Source: Mesorhizobium carmichaelinearum (GTDB lineage: Bacteria > Pseudomonadota > Alphaproteobacteria > Rhizobiales > Rhizobiaceae). Taken from it: DNA of 64,000 nucleotides. The DNA is taken from positions 1 through 64,000 of the forward strand of contig NZ_FZQR01000013.1 in the NCBI RefSeq assembly GCF_900199455.1, in the 5' to 3' direction. This document shows, one piece after another, positions 24,005 through 32,374 of the stretch (position 1 is the stretch's first letter; the number at the start of each line of letters is the position of its first letter). The notes under the pieces are model-generated. The model did no database searches. It saw only the letters and a list, made by a program, of their open reading frames with translations, and had not been told where the DNA came from. The translations under genes were made by a program, and so were the position numbers.

Positions 24005-24762
24005 ATTTCCGTGCAGTATGGGCGATCTACCGGGTCGAGATGGCGCGGGCCTTTCGCACCGTGCTGCAGAGCATCATCTCGCCTGTTATCTCGACATCGC
24101 TCTATTTCGTCGTCTTCGGCTCGGCCATCGGCTCGCGCATCACCGAGATCGACGGCATCAGCTACGGCGCCTTCATCGTGCCGGGGCTGATCATGCTGTC
24201 GCTCTTGACGCAGTCGATCTCCAACGCCTCCTTCGCCATCTACTTCCCGAAATTCGTCGGCTCGATCTACGAGCTTCTGTCGGCGCCGGTCTCCTACCTG
24301 GAGATCGTCATCGCCTATGTCGGCGGCGCGGCGACCAAGTCGATCATCCTCGGCCTGATCATCCTCGCCACCGCCTCTTTGTTCGTGCCGCTCCACATCG
24401 AGCACCCGTTCTGGATGCTCGCCTTCCTGATCTTGACGGCGGTGACCTTCAGCCTGTTCGGCTTCATCATCGGCATCTGGGCGAAGAGTTTCGAGCAGCT
24501 GCAGCTGGTGCCGCTGCTGATCATCACGCCGCTGACTTTCCTTGGCGGCAGCTTCTATTCGATCAACATGCTGCCCGGCATCTGGCGCACCGTGACGCTC
24601 TTCAATCCGGTCGTCTATCTCATCAGCGGCTTCCGCTGGAGCTTTTATGGCAAGTCCGATGTCTCGGTCGGCATCAGCCTCGGCATGACCGTCGTCTTCC
24701 TGGCGGTCTGTATCGCCATCGTCGCCTGGATCTTCCGGACGGGCTACCGGCTGCGGAACTGA
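24001..24762 (+). CDS. ABC-2 type transporter permease (YadH-like)
   Basis: The 253-residue membrane protein has six hydrophobic segments and the ABC-2 pattern: GAFIVPGLIMLSLLTQSISN, YVGGAATKSIILGLII, PLLIITPLTFLGGSFYSINM and FNPVVYLISGFRWSFYG. It overlaps the ATPase gene by 4 bp and surely forms the transporter with it. No periplasmic adaptor or outer-membrane partner is adjacent. The next gene downstream (DUF2156) is on the opposite strand. Substrate unknown. Confidence 0.92.
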   Translation: MNFRAVWAIYRVEMARAFRTVLQSIISPVISTSLYFVVFGSAIGSRITEIDGISYGAFIVPGLIMLSLLTQSISNASFAIYFPKFVGSIYELLSAPVSYLEIVIAYVGGAATKSIILGLIILATASLFVPLHIEHPFWMLAFLILTAVTFSLFGFIIGIWAKSFEQLQLVPLLIITPLTFLGGSFYSINMLPGIWRTVTLFNPVVYLISGFRWSFYGKSDVSVGISLGMTVVFLAVCIAIVAWIFRTGYRLRN

Positions 24763-24814
24763 CGCGGCGTAGCCAAACCTGGGTTCCTCGAAGTGGGGGA
24801 GAGGAACCAGAACC

Positions 24815-26011
24815 TCAAATGGCCTTGACCAGCCGCAGCAACCCCAGCATCTCGATATAGGTCCCCTCGCGGAAGGCGATGTAGACCGGCTCTTCCACGC
24901 CATGGAATCGGCGCTTGAATGCTGCCTGGCCCTGCAGGTTGAACCGGCGCCGGTTGACCCAGGGCGAATCATAGGCGCGCTGGAAAGCGTTGCGCCAGAA
25001 CTCGCTTTCGGCAAATCCGCTCGGCCCGATATCGACGAGCGGCGACAGGCCAAGCGTCACCACCGATATGCCCTCTTCGCGAAACCGGTCGACGGCGAAT
25101 TTGGTCAGGCCGATTTCGGCATGCGGCGAGGCGTCGATATGCTTGCGCTTGAAGGCGGTGGTGTAGCCGATGACCTTGCCGTCGCGGAACAACGGATCGA
25201 AATCGAGCAGCGCGATCAGCTCGCCATCGGGCCCATGCAGGACGAAGCGGCGCATGTCGGTGCCGAGCTGATCGTAGAATGGGCGGTTGAGGAAACCCAT
25301 CTCCCAGCGCTTGACGATGCGGTCGCCCCGCCAGTTCTCGGAAAGCCGGGCGATCTCGTCGAGGAAGACCGTCCGCTTGTCTTCTTCGAACGAGAAGCCC
25401 TTCTTCAAGAGCCAGCGCTCAGAATAGCGCACGGTCTCGTTGCGCTTGCCGGAAAAGTCATGCTCGGGCAGGACGAGGCTTGTGTCGATGCCCAGCCGGT
25501 TGACCTTGTAGCCGAGCCCGGCCAGCACGCGCGCCGTGTCTTCGCTGATCTGCACGAACCACGGGTCGCCGGCGGTCTCGACGAAGCGCCTGATGTAGTC
25601 TGGCCGCCGGGCCGGCGCCGCCACCGGGTCGCCGAGCGCGAAATGATGCTTCATCTTGGTCCCGAACGCGATGTAGCCGTCGGCGTCGCCAAAATAGGAC
25701 AGCTTGTGCTGTACGGCACTGGAATAGGCGAGCGAGAAGTCGCCATGGCGGCGGACAATCGCCAGGCGTTCGGCATGCGTCAGTGCCTGGCGCTCGACCT
25801 TGGGCGAGGCGCCCTCTAGGATTTTGTCGAAATAGATCCGCAAGGAGGGCATGGTCGAGATTCCGCGTACCGTCTGTGGCGCGACGTGCCTTTCGACACG
25901 CTGGACGCGCCACGGCGTCTTGATTTTTCGCGGGAAGCCGAAATCGCTGCGGTTTCGGATTCCTGCGTCGGTAACGAGATCCGCCAGCCCCCCGGAACTC
26001 GAATCAATCAC
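24815..26011 (-). CDS. DUF2156 protein (phosphatidylglycerol lysyltransferase C-terminal-like, GNAT fold)
   Basis: The 398-residue product lacks membrane segments but matches the cytosolic catalytic half of MprF-type lysyltransferases. Visible pieces are YSSAVQHKLSYFGDADGYIA, FALGDPVAAPARRPDYIRRF, YKVNRLGIDTSLVLPEHDFS and SKRN-ETVRYSERWLLKKGF-like text, ending LQGQAAFKRRFHGVEEPVYI. The family moves aminoacyl groups from tRNA to lipids or uses related GNAT chemistry; without the flippase domain the acceptor is uncertain. The start is unclear: a GTG at 26011 gives the full frame, and an ATG at 25852 (MPSLRIYFDKILEG) removes a 53-residue basic extension; neither has a strong ribosome site. The 280-bp gap 26012-26292 contains nothing that I can support. 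Confidence 0.8.
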   Translation of the reverse strand: MIDSSSGGLADLVTDAGIRNRSDFGFPRKIKTPWRVQRVERHVAPQTVRGISTMPSLRIYFDKILEGASPKVERQALTHAERLAIVRRHGDFSLAYSSAVQHKLSYFGDADGYIAFGTKMKHHFALGDPVAAPARRPDYIRRFVETAGDPWFVQISEDTARVLAGLGYKVNRLGIDTSLVLPEHDFSGKRNETVRYSERWLLKKGFSFEEDKRTVFLDEIARLSENWRGDRIVKRWEMGFLNRPFYDQLGTDMRRFVLHGPDGELIALLDFDPLFRDGKVIGYTTAFKRKHIDASPHAEIGLTKFAVDRFREEGISVVTLGLSPLVDIGPSGFAESEFWRNAFQRAYDSPWVNRRRFNLQGQAAFKRRFHGVEEPVYIAFREGTYIEMLGLLRLVKAI

Positions 26012-26292
26012 ATTGCCGCGACCTGATTATCGCCGATGCCGCCGATATGCCATATAGGGCTGCATGGTTTCCGACAGAAGCGGACAATCCGCTCCATGTC
26101 GTTGTTTTGGCCGCATTTCCGCGATGAGAGTTGTTTGCGCCTGGCGGCGCAATGCTCTGGAGCGCAAGCGGCTCGGCACAGGCCTCGGCAATCGGCACCG
26201 ATCTGCTGTATGGGTTTGCGCGCGATCAAACGGTTACAGCGTCCTGCGAGCTTGTTGGGATGCTGGAGTGGTTGAATGGGTTTTAAGAGTGA

Positions 26293-27474
26293 ATGGCTGA
26301 TACGACGACCGGACCGATGATGGAGCAGGTGGTGGCAGTCGAGCCGGCGATCGTCATTGGCGCCGGCGCCGCCGGACTGGCTGTCGCGCAGGCTTTGATC
26401 AAGGCCGGCGTGCCGGTGGCGATCCTGGAAAAGGAGAGCCGGCTGGCCGAGCCCTGGCATCGGCGGCACCAGCAATTGCATCTCAACACCCATCGCGATC
26501 TCTCGGCACTGCCCGGCCTTGCCTATCCCGGGGATACCCCCGCCTTTCCACCCAAGAGCGTCGTTATCCGCCATATGAACGATTTCCGCGAGGCGAACCG
26601 GCTGCCGGTGGAGTTTGGCGTCGCCGTCGAGACCATCGTGTTCCGGGGCGACCATTGGGCGGTGCGCACCAGCACCGGCTCGCGCCTGGCGCGCCATGTC
26701 GTCGTCGCCACCGGCCGCGACAAGGAGCCCTTCACGCCGCAGTGGAAGGGCATAGAGGCCTTCGCCGGCCGGATCATCCATTCGGCGGATTTCGGCGACG
26801 CCAAGTCCTATGCCGGCAAGAAGGTGCTGGTCGTTGGCGCCGGCAATTCGGGCTTCGACGCCCTCAACCATCTGGCCGGCGTGGACACGGCTTCTCTCTG
26901 GCTGTCGGCCCGCAGCGGTCCAGCCCTTCTGCCCAAGCGCATCGGCCAGATCGCCGTGCACCGGCTTTCGCCGCTCATGGCGCGCTTGCCGTTGCGCGTC
27001 GCCGATGCAGCGATCGCCGTGACGCAGCGCCTGGTTTTCGGCGATCTCACCAAATTCGGCATGCCGCCCGCGCCGTCAGGCGGCGCCAGCCGGCTGACCT
27101 CCGACTACACCGCGATCGCTGCGGATGACGGCGCCGTCGACGCCATCAAATCGGGCAAGATCACCGTGGTGCCGGCCATACGGGAATTCAGCCGCGACGG
27201 CGTGACCCTGGCCAATGGCAGCCTGATCGATCCCGACATCGTCATTGCCGCGACGGGCTACCGCACCGGGCTGGAGCGCATGGTCGGCAATCTCGGGGTG
27301 CTCGACAGCAAGGGCGTCCCGCTCTTCAACGGCGGCGACGCCGACCCGAAACTGCCCGGCCTGTGGTTCACCGGCATGCGGCCGAGCATTCGCGGCTGCT
27401 TCGCCAATGCCGCCATCTTGGGCAAGGCGATCGCCAGACGGATCGCCGGCTCCTCTCGGCCCTCGGGCGGCTGA
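26293..27474 (+). CDS. Flavin-dependent monooxygenase-like NAD(P)-binding oxidoreductase
   Basis: The 393-residue product has an FAD-binding GAGAAGLAVAQALIKAG near residue 23 and an NADPH-binding GAGNSGFDALNHLAG near 184. An ATG-x-x-P-type motif lies before the C-terminus (IVIAATGYRTGLERMVG). This two-Rossmann plan is that of bacterial FMO/YUCCA-like or Trk-type flavoproteins. NTHRDLSALPGLAYP fits the family's FAD/NADPH loop. The substrate is unknown. The gene stands alone, convergent with nothing, between a DUF2156 gene and a K+ channel gene. Confidence 0.85.
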   Translation: MADTTTGPMMEQVVAVEPAIVIGAGAAGLAVAQALIKAGVPVAILEKESRLAEPWHRRHQQLHLNTHRDLSALPGLAYPGDTPAFPPKSVVIRHMNDFREANRLPVEFGVAVETIVFRGDHWAVRTSTGSRLARHVVVATGRDKEPFTPQWKGIEAFAGRIIHSADFGDAKSYAGKKVLVVGAGNSGFDALNHLAGVDTASLWLSARSGPALLPKRIGQIAVHRLSPLMARLPLRVADAAIAVTQRLVFGDLTKFGMPPAPSGGASRLTSDYTAIAADDGAVDAIKSGKITVVPAIREFSRDGVTLANGSLIDPDIVIAATGYRTGLERMVGNLGVLDSKGVPLFNGGDADPKLPGLWFTGMRPSIRGCFANAAILGKAIARRIAGSSRPSGG

Positions 27475-27591
27475 TCCCATCGGCTTCCGCTTGAGGACCA
27501 CGATGAATGTGGTTCAGCGCGCCGGATAATTGGCGAGGTGCAAAGAGTAAGCAGTTGGTACATTCTGCCGGGGAAGCGGAGGTACTCCTCT

Positions 27592-28341
27592 ATGGCTGTG
27601 GGCCGGTGGATAAGGAAAAAATGGCATTCCGTGCGGGATTGCCATCGGGCCTATCTGGATTTCGTTAGCCGGCATCCCATCTCGCTTGTGCCACTTGCAG
27701 CACTCTATGTCGGTCTTGTCGCGTTCCTGCTGGTTTGTTGCGTCGTCGTGGTCTCCAGCCTTGTCGACTTCCTGTGGCGCGGTCTTGAGCCTGGCGCGAA
27801 GCTCAACATCGTCCTTCCCGTCACCGTGATTTTCCTCTGGGGTCCGCTCACACTTATCGTCGCGGCCCACTACCTCTACATCACATTCGTCAGTTTCCTG
27901 TCGGCGTCGCAACTCAGAAGTTTTGCGCGGCCGGTCTTCCAGGTGCTGCAGCTCGTCGCGACCACGATGATCTTCTTCGCGGCGGTTCACTACTACATCG
28001 CCCTGTTAACCGACGGCGTCGCCTATGATGGGCTCCTGCGCCCGATGCCGGAGGGCGGCTGGTCGCCCTGGGTCAACTGGTTCGACAAGCTTATCTTCGT
28101 GCCGTCCGCGGCAACAATTGTCGACTGTATCTATTTCAGCGCGGTTACAATGGCGACCGTCGGCTACGGTGACATCAAACCGCTGACGATGACGGCGAAG
28201 ATCGCGGCCATTGCCGAAATCCTGTTTTCCTTCGGGCTGATCGTCGTGGTGCTGGGATGGGTGATCGGCCACGCGAAGGACGCCGGTCCGGTTGCGCCCA
28301 CCGTCGTGCCGCCCACCGACAGCCAGACGTCCGCGGAATGA
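27592..28341 (+). CDS. Two-pore-helix potassium channel (Ion_trans_2)
   Basis: The 249-residue membrane protein has an N-terminal cytosolic basic segment. Hydrophobic helices follow (LVPLAALYVGLVAFLLVCCV, VTVIFLWGPLTLIVAAHYLY, VLQLVATTMIFFAAVHYYIA). The pore segment is CIYFSAVTMATVGYGDIKPL, with the K+ filter TVGYGD. A last helix (LFSFGLIVVVLGWVIGHAK) and a short Pro-rich tail end the protein. There is no visible ligand-binding domain. The ATG at 27592 has GGAGG 9 bases upstream, better than an earlier in-frame start at 27538. It is the second K+ channel in the window, unrelated in architecture to the cyclic-nucleotide-gated one. Confidence 0.88.
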   Translation: MAVGRWIRKKWHSVRDCHRAYLDFVSRHPISLVPLAALYVGLVAFLLVCCVVVVSSLVDFLWRGLEPGAKLNIVLPVTVIFLWGPLTLIVAAHYLYITFVSFLSASQLRSFARPVFQVLQLVATTMIFFAAVHYYIALLTDGVAYDGLLRPMPEGGWSPWVNWFDKLIFVPSAATIVDCIYFSAVTMATVGYGDIKPLTMTAKIAAIAEILFSFGLIVVVLGWVIGHAKDAGPVAPTVVPPTDSQTSAE

Positions 28342-28350
28342 AGCGTTATC

Positions 28351-28575
28351 TCACGCCGATTTCGGTTCCAGCCGCCGGAAACCGACGGCGTCCGTCAGCA
28401 TCTCCTCGTCGACCATACCGGCATTGTGGAGGGCGAGCAGGGTCAGGGCGATTTCGCGCGCTTGCGGCGAATCGGGGTGGGCTTCGCGCTTGAGGCAGGC
28501 TTCGTCAAAGACGCGCTGCAGCCTGGCGATATCGGCGGGCTTGAGCAGGCCACGATCATAGACGGACTTCGACAT
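28351..28575 (-). CDS. Small conserved hypothetical protein
   Basis: The 74-residue product starts MSKSVYDRGLLKPADIARLQ and continues with helical text (RVFDEACLKREAHPDSPQAR, EIALTLLALHNAGMVDEEML). It looks like an all-helical soluble protein. AGGAGA just upstream of the ATG at 28575 supports translation. I do not recognise a characterised family. It ends 9 bases from the convergent K+ channel gene. Confidence 0.65.
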   Translation of the reverse strand: MSKSVYDRGLLKPADIARLQRVFDEACLKREAHPDSPQAREIALTLLALHNAGMVDEEMLTDAVGFRRLEPKSA

Positions 28576-28711
28576 GGCGGTCTCCTGAAGGAGGAGTTAG
28601 GGCGCCACCTGTAAATTGCCAATCTTTCCCGGAGCTTGAATAGGCTTCATGCCGAAGGAGGGGCATTCGGGAACCGAACCCCCTCCCAAGGCTGCAAACC
28701 GGCGCCCGAGA

Positions 28712-30715
28712 TCAAACCGCGATCTTGCCGCCGCCTTGCCTGGTGATGGCGACGACCGACGGCCGCACCGGCATGTCGGGCTTGAAATCGGGCCAGCGCG
28801 TCGACGGATCCTCATAGTAGGACGGGCGGCCAAAACCGTCCCAATCCTCGCCGCCATCGCCCGGATGCTGGACGGCGACGAAGGCGGTCTGATCATCCGG
28901 TGCAAACAGCGGGCCGCACATTTCGGCGCCGATCGGCACGCGGAAGAACAGTTTCGAGGTCGCCCGTGCAGCCCCCTCCGTGTCGACCGCCCACAGGCCG
29001 TCGGTGCGGCCGGTGGCCTTTGGGCCCTGGCCGTCGGTGGCGACCCACAGGCGCCCGGCCGAATCGACCGCGCAATTGTCGGGCATGCCGAACCAGCCAT
29101 TGGCCGTCGTCGCCGTCGAGAAGGTGGCGCCGACATCGGCAACCGAGGGATCGCCGCATTTCAACAGCACTTCCCATTTGCCCTTGGTGGCGGTGAAATC
29201 GCCGTCGGTCTCGGTGATCTCGATGATGTGGCCGAAGGCATTTTCGGCGCGCGGGTTGGCGGCATCGACCTGGTCGGCCTTGCGCTTCGAATTGTTGGTC
29301 AGCATGACATAGACCTTGCCGTTGACCCCATTGGGCTGGATGTCCTCGGGCCGGTCCATCTTGGTGGCGCCGAGCAGATCGGCGGCGCGCCGCGTCTCGA
29401 TCAGCACGTCGGCCTGGCCAGCGAAGCCGTTTTCCGCCGTCAGCGGCCCCTGGCCGAAGACGATCGGCAGCCAGTCGACCGTGCCGTCCTCGGCGAATTT
29501 GGCGACATGCAGCGTGCCGTCGTCGAGCAGGTCCTTGTTGGCGGCATGGTCGTTGGCGTTGAAGGCGCCCTTGGTGACGAATTTGTAGACATAGTCGAAG
29601 CGTTCGTCGTCGCCGAGATAGAAGACGACGCGGCCGTCCTTGGCGACGATCGATTCGGCGCCTTCATGCTTGAAGCGGCCCATGGCGGTGCGCTTCCTCG
29701 GCGTCGAGGTCGGATCGTTGACGTCGACCTCGACGACCCAGCCGAAGCGATTGGGCTCGTTCGGCTCCTTGGCGAGGTTGAAGCGGTCGTAATGCGCGCC
29801 CCATTCGTAGGCGCCCTCCGGAATGCCGAGCCGCTTGTAGTTGGCGGCTTCCTTGTGGTCTTCCGGCAGTTCGCCGGAGAAATAGCCGTGGATGTTCTCC
29901 TCGGCCATCACATAGGTGCCCCACGGCGTGACGCCGCCGGCGCAATTGTTGAAAGTGCCGAACACCTTGGTGCCGGACGGATCGGCATTGGTCTTGACGC
30001 GGTCATGGCCGGCGACCGGACCGGAGAGCGCCATTTCGGTGGTGGAGGTGATGCGGCGGTTGAGCTTGCCGTCACGCACCACTTGCCACTTGCCGCCCTC
30101 CTTGCGGATCTCGACGATGGTGCCGCCATGCGCCGCCATCTCGACATCGACCTGCTCCTTCGAGAGCGGGGCGACCTCGGCCTTCTTCTTCCCGTCCTTC
30201 TCGACGATCGAAACGATGCCCGGGAACATCAGATGCGGGTTGGTGTATTCGTGGTTGACCACCAGCAGCCCGTGCTCGGCCGAGCCGTCGATCGCGATAT
30301 AGCCGACATAGTCGTTGTTGTAGCCGAACTGTTTCGCCTGGGCCTGCGCCGACTGCTTCGTCGGGTCGAACTCCGGTGAATCGGCAAACAGCGGATCGCC
30401 CCAGCGCAACAGCACGTCGGCGTCGTAGCCCGGCGCGACGTGATGCTTGTCGTCGATGCCGGCCTGGAGCTCGTCGAATTTGAAGGCGGAGCCTTCCGCG
30501 GCGCGGGCATCGTCCGCGGCGATCATGGCCAGCGGGCTGACGGTGGCGGCGATCGCCGAGACGGCGAGTGATCCCTTCAGGAAACCCCGGCGCGAGAACC
30601 GCGCGGCGATGATCTCGCCCATGGTGCGGTTGTCGGTGGGATTGATGGCCGGGCCTTCGTTTTCCTCGAGCAGGCTGGTGCGGAATCGGGCGTCGGGGGA
30701 GCGATGTTCGGTCAT
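28712..30715 (-). CDS. phoX: PhoX-family (DUF839) alkaline phosphatase, Tat-exported
   Basis: The 667-residue product has a twin-arginine signal, FSRRGFLKGSLAVSAIAATV, ending near DDARAAEG. A large DUF839/PhoX domain follows. Family features include NNDYVGYIAIDGSAEHGLLV, VNHEYTNPHLMFPG, NNCAGGVTPWGTYVMAEENI and VDSAGRLWVATDGQGPKATG. PhoX enzymes are calcium- and iron-dependent monomeric periplasmic phosphatases that release phosphate from organic esters; they are usually under PhoB control. A candidate PHO-box-like repeat lies 61 bp upstream (30776-30794). About 38 residues precede the Tat motif, normal for the family. Some DUF839 members are not phosphatases, so activity is inferred. Confidence 0.88.
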   Translation of the reverse strand: MTEHRSPDARFRTSLLEENEGPAINPTDNRTMGEIIAARFSRRGFLKGSLAVSAIAATVSPLAMIAADDARAAEGSAFKFDELQAGIDDKHHVAPGYDADVLLRWGDPLFADSPEFDPTKQSAQAQAKQFGYNNDYVGYIAIDGSAEHGLLVVNHEYTNPHLMFPGIVSIVEKDGKKKAEVAPLSKEQVDVEMAAHGGTIVEIRKEGGKWQVVRDGKLNRRITSTTEMALSGPVAGHDRVKTNADPSGTKVFGTFNNCAGGVTPWGTYVMAEENIHGYFSGELPEDHKEAANYKRLGIPEGAYEWGAHYDRFNLAKEPNEPNRFGWVVEVDVNDPTSTPRKRTAMGRFKHEGAESIVAKDGRVVFYLGDDERFDYVYKFVTKGAFNANDHAANKDLLDDGTLHVAKFAEDGTVDWLPIVFGQGPLTAENGFAGQADVLIETRRAADLLGATKMDRPEDIQPNGVNGKVYVMLTNNSKRKADQVDAANPRAENAFGHIIEITETDGDFTATKGKWEVLLKCGDPSVADVGATFSTATTANGWFGMPDNCAVDSAGRLWVATDGQGPKATGRTDGLWAVDTEGAARATSKLFFRVPIGAEMCGPLFAPDDQTAFVAVQHPGDGGEDWDGFGRPSYYEDPSTRWPDFKPDMPVRPSVVAITRQGGGKIAV

Positions 30716-30775
30716 GAGGCCTCTGGCTTTGGAGTGGCTGGAGCTTGTTGCCTGTTCGACCCCTTACGTCAGGCC

Positions 30776-30794
30776 GATCACATTTTCGTGACAT
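30776..30794 (-). promoter_or_regulatory. Possible PHO-box-like site upstream of phoX
   Basis: Read on the minus strand, ATGTCACGAAAATGTGATC contains TGTCA and TGTGA 11 bp apart, the spacing of PhoB half-sites, 61 bp before the phoX start. The second half departs from the TGTCA consensus. The same bases also form the inverted repeat TCAC-ATTTTC-GTGA. Confidence 0.3.
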
Positions 30795-30990
30795 CATACA
30801 AGCACCAATGCCCGAGGCGATGCGACTCGTCACGCACGACATCAGACTTTGGTCCAACCTTGCGCTTGCAAAGGTCCTGGAGGACAACCGCAACGGTCGC
30901 AGGTCGCTTCCAGTCACTACATCTTTCGGGGATGTTGTTGGGTGCACTGCAACTTTGGGGTGGGCACCGGCTCAATCGACGGAGATCAGG

Positions 30991-31554
30991 ATGCACGGAT
31001 CGATCACGGCCCGTTGTCGCCGGCTTGCGCTCGTCTCGTCGGCTGCTCTGGCGCTGACCATTATTCCCTATCGAATTGCCCTGCACGGCTCCGCCCCTGC
31101 AATCGATGCCGCATACGCACAGGCTGCCAATGGTGGTAATGGCGGCGGTAACGGCGGTGGCAATGGCGGCGGCAACAGTGGCGGCAATGGCGGCGGCAAC
31201 GGCGGCGGCAACAGCGGGGGCAACAGCGGGGGCAATGGCGGCGGCAACAGCGGTGGCAACAGCGGTGGCGGCAACAACGGCAACGGGAATGGAAACGGCG
31301 GCAATTCCGGAACGGATGACGGTGGCGGCGACACGGGATCCGGCAAGGGCCAGAACGACCAAGGCGCCAGCCATGTCAACACAGCGACCGGCGATAAGGT
31401 CGAGGTAAACGGCAACAAGATCACGGTCACGCATCCCGACGGCATAACTGAAAACATCGAGAACGGCCGTTTCAGGATGCAGGATGCGCTGGGTCGCACG
31501 ATTATCGACCGCCGGGCCACGCCGGACGATGTCAGCCGTCTGAAGGCCTTGTAG
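30991..31554 (+). CDS. Exported Gly/Asn-rich repeat protein with conserved C-terminal domain
   Basis: The 187-residue product has a signal peptide (LALVSSAALALTIIPYRIAL). About 55 residues of GGN and GGNS repeats follow (roughly 48-105), then an acidic linker (GTDDGGGDTGSG). The C-terminal domain reads KVEVNGNKITVTHPDGITEN with RFRMQDALGRTIIDRRATPD. The C-terminal part looks like a folded, conserved module; the GGN part is probably disordered or fibrous. GGAG lies 6 bases before the ATG at 30991. A strong terminator follows at 31585-31624. It neighbours a NarL-type two-component pair on the opposite strand, a possible regulator. Function unknown. Confidence 0.75.
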   Translation: MHGSITARCRRLALVSSAALALTIIPYRIALHGSAPAIDAAYAQAANGGNGGGNGGGNGGGNSGGNGGGNGGGNSGGNSGGNGGGNSGGNSGGGNNGNGNGNGGNSGTDDGGGDTGSGKGQNDQGASHVNTATGDKVEVNGNKITVTHPDGITENIENGRFRMQDALGRTIIDRRATPDDVSRLKAL

Positions 31555-31584
31555 GGCTGGTCAACAGGCAACGACCAGCTTCAC

Positions 31585-31624
31585 AAGTCACCTCCGCCGC
31601 CCCCGGCGGAGGTGACTTCTTTTT
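31585..31624 (+). terminator. Rho-independent terminator of the GGN-repeat gene
   Basis: AAGTCACCTCCGCC (31585-31598) pairs perfectly with GGCGGAGGTGACTT (31605-31618) around a short C-rich loop, followed by CTTTTT. Confidence 0.9.
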
Positions 31625-31652
31625 ATTCGGCCCTCGCCGCGATGGCCTGGAG

Positions 31653-31711
31653 TGCGTCGCGTTGAAACGGATTCATGCGACGCGCCTCGGATTTTTGTCT
31701 TTATGCATGCC
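31653..31711. repeat. GCGTCGC hairpin repeat, family C, copy 1
   Basis: GCGTCGC-GTTGAAACGGATTCAT-GCGACGC forms a hairpin and is followed by a T-rich stretch and TTTATGCATGC. The reverse-complement arrangement recurs at 37398-37501. It overlaps the stop-proximal end of the response-regulator gene and could act as its terminator. Confidence 0.75.
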
Positions 31712-32374
31712 TTAGGGGCGGTTCCTGTCCCGGTCGCGCAGCTCGCGCATCATGAGAGCCGCTTCAGTGCGGTTTCGCACATGGAGTTTCGACAGCACCC
31801 CGGTCATGTGGTGCTTGACCGTCTTCTCCTGCAGCTCCAGGCGCAAGGCAACCTCCTTGTTTGAGAGCCCTTCCGCCACCAGCCGCAGGATTTCCGTCTG
31901 TCGTTCGGTCAGATGCCGCAACCGATCCGCCACGCCGTCGGCAGGGTGCGGCGACTGGAGATCGGAAAGCAGCCGCGCCGACAGCGTCGGCGTCAGATAA
32001 CTCTCGCCGGCCGCCACGTTGTGCAGGATGTCGGCGAGCGCGCGCGACCCGACACCCTTGAGGATATAGCCTTGCACCCCTGCGTTCAGGGCCTTGGTTA
32101 CATCGGCATTGGCCTCCGAAACAGTCAGCATGACGATCTTCTGTTCGGGATGGTCGGTAAGGATGCTTGCAACCGCGGTCAGGCCGCCGCCCGGCATGGA
32201 GATGTCGAGCAGCAATATGTCGGGCTGCACCGTCGAGGCGATGCGTTCGGCGTCCTGCGCCGTCGCCCCCTCGCCGACGATCTCGAAGCCTCCGATCTCC
32301 GACAGGCTGCGCGTCACACCTTCGCGAAACAGCGGGTGATCGTCGACAATGGCAATCCGAATGACCCCAATCAT
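31712..32374 (-). CDS. NarL/FixJ-family response regulator
   Basis: The 220-residue protein has an N-terminal receiver domain (IRIAIVDDHPLFREGVTRSL, phospho-acceptor aspartate in DILLLDISMPGGG). Its C-terminal LuxR-type helix-turn-helix reads LTERQTEILRLVAEGLSNKE and LQEKTVKHHMTGVLSKLHV. Its ATG overlaps the stop of the sensor kinase gene (32371-32374), so the two are co-translated and form one two-component system. Likely targets include the divergent gene 30991 or genes outside the window; none is certain. Confidence 0.95.
   Translation of the reverse strand: MIGVIRIAIVDDHPLFREGVTRSLSEIGGFEIVGEGATAQDAERIASTVQPDILLLDISMPGGGLTAVASILTDHPEQKIVMLTVSEANADVTKALNAGVQGYILKGVGSRALADILHNVAAGESYLTPTLSARLLSDLQSPHPADGVADRLRHLTERQTEILRLVAEGLSNKEVALRLELQEKTVKHHMTGVLSKLHVRNRTEAALMMRELRDRDRNRP

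Noticed and set aside
26064..26300. 78-residue plus-strand frame before the flavin monooxygenase gene
   Set aside because: Cys/Arg/Trp-rich, no ribosome site, and it overlaps the next gene's start.
28649..30379. 576-residue open frame opposite phoX
   Set aside because: Antisense shadow of a clear PhoX gene, with no recognisable domain.
31130..31290. CRISPR-like short tandem DNA repeats
   Set aside because: They are in-frame GGN codon repeats inside an exported protein gene, without spacers.
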